Source: Sandaracinus sp. (GTDB lineage: Bacteria; Myxococcota_A; Polyangia; Polyangiales; Houyiibacteriaceae). From it: 41,749 nucleotides of DNA. The DNA lies in assembly GCA_002699025.1 (NCBI GenBank), contig PABA01000095.1, positions 1 to 41,749 of the forward strand, written 5' to 3'. Below the pieces are notes generated by a model. The model did not search any database. It was not told the DNA's origin and worked only from the letters and a program-made list of their open reading frames with translations. Made by a program: the position numbers and the translations under genes. This document shows, piece after piece, positions 1 to 8,614 of the stretch (position 1 is the first letter of the stretch; each line of letters begins with the position of its first letter).

Positions 1-71
1 CTTCGCGTCGCCCGCCCCCGCGACCGCCTCCGCCTCGCCGTCGACTATCGCGACGACGAGGCTGCGCAGCC

Positions 72-245
72 CGTCCCGTGTCGGGGCGCGGGACGAGGTC
101 GGCTGTCGCCTCCCTCGCCCGCTCTTCGACCGCGATGAGCGAGGGCGCGTCCGACCTCCGTCGGGCGCGGCGTCGCGTGGGTCCCCGCGTCCCGCGTCGG
201 GGCGCGTTCGAGGTCGGCGACGCCTCCCTCGAACGCTCTTCAACC
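72..245. repeat. imperfect ~60-bp direct repeat, two copies
   Basis: Copy 1 is 72-131 and copy 2 is 188-245. They share long identical blocks such as GTCGGGGCGCG, GAGGTCGGC and GCCTCCCTCG and end in GCTCTTC(G/A)ACC. The copies are spaced about 116 bases apart start to start. Confidence 0.8.
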
Positions 246-286
246 ACTCGGGAGTCTCGCGTCGTCGTGCGCTGCGCGCCGACGAC

Positions 287-356
287 AGCTCGCGCCGCCG
301 CTCCAGCTCGCGCCGCCGCTCCAGCTCGCGCCGCCGCTCCAGCTCGCGCCGCCGCT
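287..356. repeat. 18-bp tandem repeat, nearly four units
   Basis: The unit AGCTCGCGCCGCCGCTCC runs at 287-304, 305-322, 323-340 and a partial copy 341-356. It is most simply a slipped-strand expansion in intergenic DNA. Confidence 0.9.
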
Positions 357-576
357 TGGCCTCGGGCGTTTGGGCTCGCGCTCGTTCTGCCGCTGCTGCT
401 CGCGCTCGCGCCCCCGCTGCCGCGCGCAGCGCCCGGGCTGCCGCTTGGGCTCGTTCTGCCGCTGCTGCTCGGGCCCACGCTGCTGCTCGGCCCCCCAGCT
501 CGCGCGATCGCTCATGCCTCCGCTGCTGCTCGGCTCGCGCTCCCGTCGCGCCCGCCACCCGCCCCTGCCCGCCGGC

Positions 577-1305
577 CTACCGCCCGCCCAACCCCGCGAG
601 CTCCACGAACCTCCGCAGGATCGTCGTCCCATGCGCCGTGTCCTCGAGCCCGGCGACGATCGCCTCCGGTGCGCGCCCCTCGGCGCGGAGCGGGGCGTCC
701 CATTGCGCGACCAGCCGCTTCAGGATGTCGGCGTCCATCTCGGGGTGGAATTGGAGGCCCCAGGCGCGCTCGCCGAGGCGGTAGGCGTGGTTTGGGTCGA
801 GGTCGGTCTCGGCCAGGCGCACGGCGCCCTCGGGCAGGCGGAGCACGGACTGGCTGTGCGTGGCCTGCACGCGGAAGGTGCGCGGGACGACGTCGAGGAG
901 CGGGTCCTCGCCGGGCAGGCGGCGCACCGCCACGGTGCCGAGCTGGCGCCCTCGCGGGTTGTCCCCGGCGAGCCCGCCCATGGCGTCGGCGAGGAGCTGG
1001 TGTCCGTAGCAGATGCCCAGGAGCGGAACGTCAGCCCGGAGGACCTCGGGGAGCCAGGCCGCCGTGCGCACGCTCCACTCGGCCCGGTCCGTCACCATCG
1101 CCGCCGAGCCGGTGACGAGCACGCCGCCCCAGCCCGCGGGCGCCGGGAGCGCGGTCCCATCGCGGACGTCCAGGGCGGGCGCGCGCTCCGGCGAGAGGCC
1201 GAGCCCCGCGCGGAACCAGTCCTCGTAGTCGCCGCGCGCCGCCCGCATGGCCGGCCGGCTCCCGCCGACCTTCACGATGAGCAGCCGATCGCGCGCGGGC
1301 TCCAT
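577..1305 (-). CDS. class I glutamine amidotransferase (GMP-synthase-like)
   Basis: A 242-residue protein with a single class I glutamine amidotransferase domain. The nucleophile elbow is G-I-C-Y-G-H-Q (Cys99) and the catalytic His187 and Glu189 sit in the motif Q-F-H-P-E-M, so the triad is complete. The oxyanion-loop region is V-T-G-S-A-A (64-69). No synthetase domain follows, so this is a stand-alone glutaminase of the YfeJ/GMP-synthase-like group; the acceptor is unknown and could be a separate synthetase, or the enzyme may hydrolyse gamma-glutamyl compounds. The open frame extends upstream to 1368 and there is an ATG at 1317, but I prefer the ATG at 1305 because a TATGGT hexamer (1318-1313, minus strand) ends 7 bases before it, which suggests leaderless transcription. 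It is read in the same direction as the primase-like gene upstream (98-base gap). Confidence 0.9.
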   Translation of the reverse strand: MEPARDRLLIVKVGGSRPAMRAARGDYEDWFRAGLGLSPERAPALDVRDGTALPAPAGWGGVLVTGSAAMVTDRAEWSVRTAAWLPEVLRADVPLLGICYGHQLLADAMGGLAGDNPRGRQLGTVAVRRLPGEDPLLDVVPRTFRVQATHSQSVLRLPEGAVRLAETDLDPNHAYRLGERAWGLQFHPEMDADILKRLVAQWDAPLRAEGRAPEAIVAGLEDTAHGTTILRRFVELAGLGGR

Positions 1306-1312
1306 GACGAGG

Positions 1313-1318
1313 ACCATA
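1313..1318 (-). promoter_or_regulatory. -10-like element TATGGT for the amidotransferase gene
   Basis: Read on the minus strand, TATGGT is followed by 7 bases and then the ATG at 1305. The spacing places the transcription start at or next to the start codon. No clear -35 was seen. Confidence 0.5.
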
Positions 1319-1402
1319 CCGGGTCGCGCGCCGGAGTCACGGGCGAGGCGAACGCACGGGGAACGCACGGGAGGGCGAGGGCGGCGAGCTCGTTCGCCGG
1401 GC

Positions 1403-2371
1403 TCAGAAGAGGTCGTCGAACTCGTCGGCCCAGGGGTCGGGCTCGCCGCCCTCGCGCTCCTCCCGCGCGTTCGCCTCGCCGTCGCCGAAGAGGTCGAAGT
1501 CGCTCTCGTCCGGTTCGTCGCTCACGAAGAGGGGCTCGGCGGCGACGAAGGGCTCGCGCGGGTGGTCGACGAACTTCTCGTCGGGGTCGTCGCCGCGCCA
1601 GTGCGACGGTCCGGGGGGCGGGAGGTCCGGCGGCGGGTCGGCCACGCGCTTCACGAGCCCCTCCCGGAGCGGGTCGAGGAGCGGGGCGCGGCGCACGAAG
1701 GCCTGGCGCGGCTGCTCCCTCCCGCGGATCGCCGGGAGCGCGTAGTTGCTCGCCGGGGACTTCAGCGCCGGGTCGTTGCGCATGCCCGCCCGCTCGGCCC
1801 CCCACCACCAGAAGGGGCGCCAGTCCTCGGCGAGGACGGGCTTGGCCAGCGGCAGCACCAGCCGGAACTTCGGGTGCTCGGGGCGGTGCGACCAGGTGGT
1901 GTGGACCACGTGGTACCACTCGGTCCACTGGGCCGAGGCCTCCTCGATGGGCACGCCCGAGTCGTAGTCGAGCACCAGGCAGGAGAGGTGGACGACGTCG
2001 TCGGACTCGCGCCGGCCGCCTTCCCGGTAGAGCGTCGGCGACCAGATGCGGAGGTCCGTCTTGGCGCGCCCGCGGGCCTTCTGGAGGAGCCGCTCGTAGG
2101 CGCGCCGGGCCTCCTCGCGGCCGCCGCGCTTCTCCGCGCGCCGGAGGATGGACCAGCGCCGGCCGCCGAGGCGCTCCCCGCTCTCGATCGCCGCCCAGGC
2201 CTCCTCGATGCGCATCACGTCGCGGGCGACCTGCCGCTCGAGCTTCGGCTTGAGGATGAAGCGCATCAGCCCCGCCGTGAGCTCCTCGAGGGTGAGCACG
2301 TCCCGCGTCGGCGTCGTCTCGAAGACGCGCTTGAAGGTCGCGACGGCGAAGCGAGGCGGGCGCCCGGCCAC
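1403..2371 (-). CDS. stand-alone archaeo-eukaryotic primase (AEP/PrimPol)-like protein
   Basis: A 322-residue cytoplasmic protein. The central part resembles the catalytic core of bacterial AEP/PrimPol replication proteins: a strand ending in L-D-Y-D (Asp135, Asp137), then H-T-T-W-S-H (157-162), then K-F-R-L-V-L-P-L-A-K-P (168-178), and a D-P-A-L-K-S-P-A-S-N-Y-x-L-P segment (200-213). In that family the DxD acidic pair, the His and the basic R-V-V-L-P-L strand bind metal and nucleotide. No helicase or zinc-binding PriCT domain follows; instead the C-terminal 70 residues are acidic and end in D-E-F-D-D-L-F, a possible protein-docking tail. The GTG start at 2371 is supported by TAGGCT (2383-2378) ending 6 bases upstream. 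No plasmid or phage genes are nearby. Assignment to the AEP fold is by motif pattern and I cannot test activity. Confidence 0.65.
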   Translation of the reverse strand: MAGRPPRFAVATFKRVFETTPTRDVLTLEELTAGLMRFILKPKLERQVARDVMRIEEAWAAIESGERLGGRRWSILRRAEKRGGREEARRAYERLLQKARGRAKTDLRIWSPTLYREGGRRESDDVVHLSCLVLDYDSGVPIEEASAQWTEWYHVVHTTWSHRPEHPKFRLVLPLAKPVLAEDWRPFWWWGAERAGMRNDPALKSPASNYALPAIRGREQPRQAFVRRAPLLDPLREGLVKRVADPPPDLPPPGPSHWRGDDPDEKFVDHPREPFVAAEPLFVSDEPDESDFDLFGDGEANAREEREGGEPDPWADEFDDLF

Positions 2372-2377
2372 CCCCCG

Positions 2378-2383
2378 AGCCTA
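2378..2383 (-). promoter_or_regulatory. -10-like element TAGGCT for the primase-like gene
   Basis: On the minus strand TAGGCT is followed by 6 bases and the GTG at 2371. It has the same geometry as several other genes in this window and suggests a leaderless mRNA. Confidence 0.5.
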
Positions 2384-2515
2384 AAGCCCCACGCCCCCGC
2401 CGCCCAAAGAGGCGCAATCGGAGGTCGAGGATCCACGCGCGATCCATGCGGCTCCCCTCGCTTCTTCCGCGAAATCCCCCGGACCTCGCCAGAGCGGCCG
2501 GCCAGGGGCCGGTCG

Positions 2516-3325
2516 CTAGCGCATCATCGTCGCGTCGAGCGTACAGAGCCCCGTGCCCTCGGGGCTCTGCGCGTAGGCGACGCAGGTGCCTTCGTCGGCC
2601 GGGCAGGAGCCCTCGACCTCGAGGGCGCAGATGCGCACGCAGGCCTGCTCGAAGAAGCCCGAGCAGGTCAGGCCGGCGGCGCAGTCGTTCGGCGCCTCGC
2701 AGTCCTCGCCGACGTCGGCCTCGCCGGCCTCGCGGCAGTCCGTGTCGCCGCGGGAGCTCACGATGTAGCAGCTCTCGCCGGGCTCACAGGCGTCGTCGGC
2801 GAGCACGTCGCAGGCCCGCGGCGGCAGGCACTCGCCGAACTCCGTCTCGGACCCGTCGATCAGCACACCGGGCCCGCCGCAGCGCTCCTCCTCCTCGGGG
2901 TCGCAGGCCGCGCCCGAGGCCGGGCAGCAGATGCGTCCGCAGACCCCGCCCTCCCGCTTCCGGAAGCAGGCGAGGCCCACCATGCACTGGTCCGTGCGCT
3001 CGCAGGGCTCCCCCTCGCCGATGCGCCCGCCCATGGGCACGCACATCGGCTCGGGGCCCTGGAGCACGCAGGCCCCCGCCGCGCAGCGCCCACCGACCGG
3101 ATCGCAGATCCCCGGGCAGGCGAAGCCCGCGTCCGGGCCGCCGCCGTCCATCGTCGGCAGGTCCGCGTCCCCGCCCGCGTCGGGCAGGAGCGACCCGTCC
3201 ACGCGGACGGAGGCGTCCCGCGCTCCGGCGTCCACGCCGGCGTCGGGAGACGCGTCGTCGTCGCCGCAGCCCCCGAGCAGGGCCACGACGACGACGCTCA
3301 TCCAGATCGATCCACGTGCGCGCAC
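2516..3325 (-). CDS. Cys-rich lipoprotein, second of a tandem pair
   Basis: A 269-residue exported protein. It begins with a lipoprotein signal peptide whose lipobox is L-L-G-G-C (Cys20 if the GTG at 3325 is used; the ATG at 3301 would give a shorter n-region and is equally possible). An Asp-Ala-Gly-rich linker follows the cysteine. The rest is a disulfide-rich ectodomain with many C-x(5-8)-C spacings. It is a paralogue of the gene directly upstream: both contain a C-D-V-(L/I) segment followed by a G-E-(S/A)-C-Y-(I/V)-(V/I)-S block. The function is unknown; such Cys-rich lipoproteins are common in myxobacteria. The two genes are 39 bases apart and probably one operon. Unlike its partner it has the high GC typical of the window. 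Confidence 0.8.
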   Translation of the reverse strand: MRARGSIWMSVVVVALLGGCGDDDASPDAGVDAGARDASVRVDGSLLPDAGGDADLPTMDGGGPDAGFACPGICDPVGGRCAAGACVLQGPEPMCVPMGGRIGEGEPCERTDQCMVGLACFRKREGGVCGRICCPASGAACDPEEEERCGGPGVLIDGSETEFGECLPPRACDVLADDACEPGESCYIVSSRGDTDCREAGEADVGEDCEAPNDCAAGLTCSGFFEQACVRICALEVEGSCPADEGTCVAYAQSPEGTGLCTLDATMMR

Positions 3326-3340
3326 GATACGCCGGTGCGA

Positions 3341-3356
3341 CGCCGCGAAGCGGCGG
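3341..3356. other. small hairpin between the two lipoprotein genes
   Basis: CGCCGC-GAA-GCGGCG-type inverted repeat in the 39-base gap between the two genes. It could mildly attenuate or stabilise the transcript. The evidence is weak. Confidence 0.25.
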
Positions 3357-3364
3357 CTATTCGT

Positions 3365-4174
3365 TCACATGGCCAGGCAAGCACCGAGGTCGGCCGGGAA
3401 CGAGCCCACGCGAGCACAGGAAGTGCCGTCAGGACACACGGGCGACATCGGGTTGCAGGCCTGCAGACACGCAGATGACCCGCCTTCGGGGGTTAGACAG
3501 AGAAAGCCCGGTGCACACGAGTTGAGGCTGTCGCACGAGTCACCCTGCGTGCCCCCGTCAACAGGCGGCGTGATGCAGTCAACGCTGGCGTCGTTGGAGA
3601 TCACGTAGCAGGCCTCGCCCTCCGGACAGCCAGTCTGCTCGATCACGTCGCAGTCACTGGGAGTACGGCACGCGCCGAATCCCGTGAGCATGCCTGCGCC
3701 GTCACTGAAATTGATGCAAATATCGCCCGGGTCGCATGTAGCGTCGGAGCCGCCGCAGCAGACCTTCCTGCACTCGCCCTCATCACAGGTGAGCCCCTCC
3801 TGACAGTCGAACGGTGCATCGCAGGGGGTGCCGGTCGTGCCCGTTCCAGCTGGATTGCACAGCGGCTCTGGGTCAGCGCCTTCCATTGGCAATAGCCAGT
3901 AGCAGCCTTCACCCATCGCGGCGTCGCAACCTGCGTTCGAGACCAGGTCGCAGTCACCGACGGGGCACATGCCGGTCGACATGCCCGAGTCGGTGCCCGG
4001 GGTGCCCGAGTCGGTCCCGGGGGTGCCCGAGTCGGTCCCGGGCGTGCCCGAGTCGGTGCCCGGGGTGCCCGAGTCCACGCCCGGGGTGCCGCTGTCCGTG
4101 CCGGGCTCGCGGCCGTCGTCGTCGCCGCAGGCCATCAGGGCCAGGGCCATTCCAAGAAAGAGAAGCTTGCGCAT
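3365..4174 (-). CDS. Cys-rich lipoprotein with Thr-Pro-Gly-Thr-Asp-Ser repeats
   Basis: A 269-residue lipoprotein. The start is the ATG at 4174, chosen because a GGAGG Shine-Dalgarno lies just upstream; the longer open frame to 4222 has none. The signal peptide M-R-K-L-L-F-L-G-M-A-L-A-L-M-A-C ends in lipid-acceptor Cys16, followed by D-D-D, which in E. coli rules would favour inner-membrane retention but is common in myxobacterial surface lipoproteins. Next comes a linker of about six copies of the hexapeptide T-P-G-T-D-S, encoded by an 18-base tandem repeat. The Cys-rich ectodomain is paralogous to the downstream gene. The ectodomain DNA (about 3365-3960) is noticeably less GC-rich than its neighbours, with A/T-ending codons, so this copy may have a different history from its partner. 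Function unknown. Confidence 0.85.
   Translation of the reverse strand: MRKLLFLGMALALMACGDDDGREPGTDSGTPGVDSGTPGTDSGTPGTDSGTPGTDSGTPGTDSGMSTGMCPVGDCDLVSNAGCDAAMGEGCYWLLPMEGADPEPLCNPAGTGTTGTPCDAPFDCQEGLTCDEGECRKVCCGGSDATCDPGDICINFSDGAGMLTGFGACRTPSDCDVIEQTGCPEGEACYVISNDASVDCITPPVDGGTQGDSCDSLNSCAPGFLCLTPEGGSSACLQACNPMSPVCPDGTSCARVGSFPADLGACLAM
3985..4098. repeat. 18-bp coding tandem repeat (Thr-Pro-Gly-Thr-Asp-Ser)
   Basis: About six units of GTGCCCGAGTCGGT(G/C)CCCGG, read on the plus strand, encode the flexible linker that follows the lipid-modified cysteine of the lipoprotein on the minus strand. Confidence 0.85.
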
Positions 4175-4347
4175 CCGAACCTCCAAAGGCTGTAGGTAGC
4201 AGGGAAGACCGGACACCGGCAACTCTCAGCGGCAGCGCTGCATGACGGAGACCGTCACGGTCAGGGGTTGCTGGCTCATGCCCTCGGCCGAGGGGTACGA
4301 CGGCTTCGCGGGCCGCGATCGTTCTGCGCGGTCCCCCATGCTGTTGC

Positions 4348-4353
4348 TACGCT
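4348..4353 (+). promoter_or_regulatory. possible extended -10 (TACGCT) upstream of the gene at 4448
   Basis: The sequence GTTGCTACGCT holds a TANNNT hexamer with a TGC-like extension. It would start transcription near 4360 and give a leader of about 88 bases before the ATG at 4448. Confidence 0.3.
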
Positions 4354-4447
4354 CCCAGACGGGCTTCCCGGCCCATGGAAGGGAGCGACGCGGGGGGCGC
4401 ATTCTGTCCTGCGCCCATCGCGGCGTCGGAGCGGAATCGCGGTCATC

Positions 4448-5068
4448 ATGCCACCATCGGAGCCACTGTCCGTGACGCACCTGGCGTCGTTCCTCGAAGC
4501 GCTCGGCGTTCAGGTCGGGGGTCGGGGGGGCCAGCAGCTGTACGACGATCCGCTCGTCATGTGGTCCTTCGCGGAGGCGGGACCGGGCTCGGGGGCGTTC
4601 TGGCGTGCGGTGCGGACGCTTCCGAGGAGCGGCCCGATCGAGGGGCGCCTCCTGGCCGCGCTGGCACCTCCCATCCCGGAGGCCCGGGCTCTCCCGGATG
4701 AAGAGGCGGGTACGTTGATGACCGCAGTGGCGGAGGAGCTGAGCGCCGCCTACGGGCTCGAGCTCGAGTTCGTCGGTGTCCGCGACAGCTTCGATTTCGA
4801 CACGAGCCTGTCCGAGCTGGTCATGGAGTCGGAGCGCTTCCTGGCTCGAGCCTTCGCGTCGGAGGAGCACGAGCGCTGGTGGTATCTGCTCTCCGAGCTC
4901 TTCCGGAAGCTGCTCCTCATCGACGAGCTCGCCGAGTACGTGTGCTGGCCGCTGCTCTCCGAGGCCGCGCGCCCGCCCGACCCGATGAGGCACTTCCTGT
5001 GGGCCCGCGCCTCGGGCTACGAGATGGCCTTCCAGTCGGAGGGAGCGTTCGCGCTGCTCAGGAGCTGA
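4448..5068 (+). CDS. hypothetical protein, 206 aa
   Basis: I do not recognise this protein. It has no signal peptide or membrane helix and looks like a soluble, acidic, mostly helical cytoplasmic protein. The C-terminal half is rich in Glu, Trp and Leu, for example E-E-H-E-R-W-W-Y-L-L around residues 138-147. The open frame extends upstream to 4268, but the upstream residues are arginine-rich and non-coding in character, so the ATG at 4448 is chosen; no strong ribosome-binding site is present. It stands alone between the divergent lipoprotein gene and convergent pyrG. The glutamate-rich content gives no functional clue. Confidence 0.65.
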   Translation: MPPSEPLSVTHLASFLEALGVQVGGRGGQQLYDDPLVMWSFAEAGPGSGAFWRAVRTLPRSGPIEGRLLAALAPPIPEARALPDEEAGTLMTAVAEELSAAYGLELEFVGVRDSFDFDTSLSELVMESERFLARAFASEEHERWWYLLSELFRKLLLIDELAEYVCWPLLSEAARPPDPMRHFLWARASGYEMAFQSEGAFALLRS

Positions 5069-5191
5069 GAGCCCCAGCTGCGAGCCCGAGCGCCAGCCCC
5101 AGCAGCGAGCTCGAGCGCCAGCCTGAGCCCGAGCCGCGAGGCCGAGCTGCAAGCCCAAGCCGGCTTCCGCGGCCGTCCGGGGGCCGGTCGC
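5069..5191. repeat. low-complexity repeat between convergent genes
   Basis: Short degenerate repeats of the kind GAGCCCGAGC and GCGCCAGCC fill the gap between the stop codons of the hypothetical gene and pyrG. They resemble 33707-33770 and the reverse complement of parts of 360-520. Confidence 0.6.
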
Positions 5192-7186
<1,995 letters not shown>

Positions 7187-7287
7187 TCACCGAAACGTCA
7201 CGTTCGGCTCCGATCGGCCCCGTGCGCGGTGCCCCCGAGGCGCCCTGCACCGCGAGACCGTCGAGATCGTTCGGTCTTTACAAGACG

Positions 7288-7299
7288 TTTACCAGTAAA
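7288..7299. promoter_or_regulatory. inverted repeat TTTAC-CA-GTAAA
   Basis: This 12-base operator-like inverted repeat lies in the AT-rich island upstream of the dehydrogenase gene. It could bind a TetR- or LacI-type dimer; the regulator is not in the window. Confidence 0.35.
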
Positions 7300-7346
7300 T
7301 CCGAGGAAGAACGCATTCTATGCGGGTTTGCTCGCAAATTTCGCGC

Positions 7347-7374
7347 TTGACGCGCCGCGTCGTGGCCGTTAACT
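7347..7374 (+). promoter_or_regulatory. weak promoter candidate for the dehydrogenase gene
   Basis: TTGACG (7347-7352) and TTAACT (7369-7374) are separated by 16 bases. The -35 matches 5 of 6 consensus bases and the -10 only 3 of 6, so this is tentative. Confidence 0.25.
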
Positions 7375-7398
7375 CGTTGGGCGTCCGGTTCTTGGTTT

Positions 7399-7416
7399 GT
7401 GAACTTGTAAATTCAC
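7399..7416. promoter_or_regulatory. inverted repeat GTGAA-N8-TTCAC
   Basis: An operator-like inverted repeat lies downstream of the candidate promoter and upstream of the dehydrogenase ribosome-binding site. A repressor bound here would block transcription. Confidence 0.35.
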
Positions 7417-7483
7417 GACGCCCGGTCGAACGTTTCGACTTCTCCTCACCACGCACGAGGAGGGCGACGACGACACGGGCCGT

Positions 7484-7513
7484 GACGCGAGCGAAGAAGA
7501 CGCGAGCGAAGAA
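7484..7513 (+). repeat. 15-bp tandem duplication in the dehydrogenase leader
   Basis: GACGCGAGCGAAGAA occurs twice in tandem (7484-7498 and 7499-7513), just before the ribosome-binding site AAGGAG. Confidence 0.9.
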
Positions 7514-7552
7514 GCGGGACACGCGGCGGCGACACGCCCGGAAGGAGCGACG

Positions 7553-8464
7553 ATGAGCATCGATACGGTTGGGGTCGTGGGTTGTGGCCAGATGGGTCTC
7601 GGCATCGTCGAGGCCTGCGCGAGCCACGGGGTGGCCGTGAAGGCGATCAAGGCGACGGGCGGGGACCTGAGCAAGGTCCAGGCGCGCATCGAGAAGTCGC
7701 TGGGTCGCCGGCTGAAGAAGGGGAAGATCGACCAGGCGGAGCACGACGCCATCCTCGGTCGCATCGAGGTCACGGGCGACGTCGAGGCGGTCGCGGATTG
7801 CGACCTCGTCATCGAGTCGGCCATCGAGGACTTCCCCATCAAGTCGAAGCTCCTCCAGGACCTCGAGAGCCGCATGACGAACGGGGCCATCCTCGCCTCG
7901 AACACCTCGTCGCTGCCGCTCCTCGACCTGGCCAAGCTCATGGCGCGGCCGGAGCAGTTCCTGGCGCTCCACTTCTTCAACCCGGCGCAGGTCATGAAGC
8001 TCGTCGAGCTCGGCGTGACCGAGACGACCGCGCCCGGCGTCATCGAGACGGCCAAGACCTTCTGCGAGAAGATCGGCAAGACGCCCGTCGAGGTCTCGGC
8101 CTCGCCCGGCTACGTCGTCAACCGGCTCCTCGTGCCCTACCTCCTGCACTCGCTCGCGACCCTCGAGGAGGGCATCGCGGCGCCCCAGGCCATCGACACG
8201 GCGATGCTCCTCGGCTGCAACCACCCGATCGGGCCCCTCGCCCTCGCGGACCTCATCGGCCTCGACGTGGTGATGGCGATGGCGACGACGCTCCACAAGG
8301 AGCTCGGGGACCCGCACCGCTACAAGGTGCCGTCGATCCTCCGCCGGCTGGTGAACGCGAACCAGCTCGGCCGCAAGACCGGCATCGGCGTCTACGACTA
8401 CTCGGGCGAGAAGCCGGTCGTGAACCCGGACCTCGTGCCGCGCGTCGCCGACGCCGCCGAGTAG
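7553..8464 (+). CDS. hbd: 3-hydroxybutyryl-CoA dehydrogenase
   Basis: A 303-residue short-form 3-hydroxyacyl-CoA dehydrogenase. It interconverts (S)-3-hydroxybutyryl-CoA and acetoacetyl-CoA with NAD(P). The Rossmann motif is [11 protein letters not shown] (7-17). The catalytic pair His140 and Glu152 lies in [13 protein letters not shown], with S-N-T-S-S (116-120) and Asn190 in place, all at the positions of clostridial Hbd. The C-terminal dimerisation domain contains [12 protein letters not shown]. The ATG at 7553 has a good ribosome-binding site, GAAGGAG (7541-7547). It stands alone. The acetoacetate-level CoA-transferase genes at 27312-28647 act on the same class of intermediates but are far away and not an operon with it. 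Confidence 0.95.
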   Translation: MSIDTVGVVGCGQMGLGIVEACASHGVAVKAIKATGGDLSKVQARIEKSLGRRLKKGKIDQAEHDAILGRIEVTGDVEAVADCDLVIESAIEDFPIKSKLLQDLESRMTNGAILASNTSSLPLLDLAKLMARPEQFLALHFFNPAQVMKLVELGVTETTAPGVIETAKTFCEKIGKTPVEVSASPGYVVNRLLVPYLLHSLATLEEGIAAPQAIDTAMLLGCNHPIGPLALADLIGLDVVMAMATTLHKELGDPHRYKVPSILRRLVNANQLGRKTGIGVYDYSGEKPVVNPDLVPRVADAAE

Positions 8465-8490
8465 GCGACGCACTCCCGATCGCGTCGACA

Positions 8491-8514
8491 CGGCCTCGCC
8501 CCGCGGCGGGGCCG
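8491..8514 (+). terminator. GC-rich hairpin after the dehydrogenase gene
   Basis: GCCCCG-CGG-CGGGGC (8498-8512) lies about 34 bases after the stop codon. No U-tract follows, so terminator function is uncertain. Confidence 0.35.
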
Positions 8515-8599
8515 TCGTCGTCCGTCCGCCGTTGCGCTGCGCCGGTGCGGGTCCATCGCGCGGGTTCCGCCCTCGGCGGGCGCCGTCGCGGGGGCGGGG

Positions 8600-8605
8600 T
8601 AGGCT
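8600..8605 (+). promoter_or_regulatory. -10-like element TAGGCT for dinB
   Basis: TAGGCT lies 9 bases before the GTG at 8615, giving a leaderless or nearly leaderless transcript. No LexA-type box was recognised nearby. Confidence 0.4.
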
Positions 8606-8614
8606 GCGGGGGCC

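Larger units (their letters stand above)
1..576. other. repeat-rich region without a convincing gene
   Basis: All frames here are open because the DNA is very GC-rich, but the translations are arginine/alanine/proline-rich, have no recognisable fold and do not agree on a frame. The stretch contains a 60-base imperfect direct repeat (72-131 and 188-245), an 18-base tandem repeat (287-356), and a 22-base sequence repeated at 381-402 and 450-471. It lies immediately downstream of the minus-strand amidotransferase gene. I read it as intergenic low-complexity DNA. A minus-strand frame (240-632) with Gly-Gly-Ala-Ser-Trp-Ser repeats exists but only mirrors the DNA repeat. Confidence 0.6.

Noticed and set aside
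1403-2371. plasmid or phage replication module
   Set aside because: No helicase, integrase, repeats of an origin or phage genes surround the primase-like gene.
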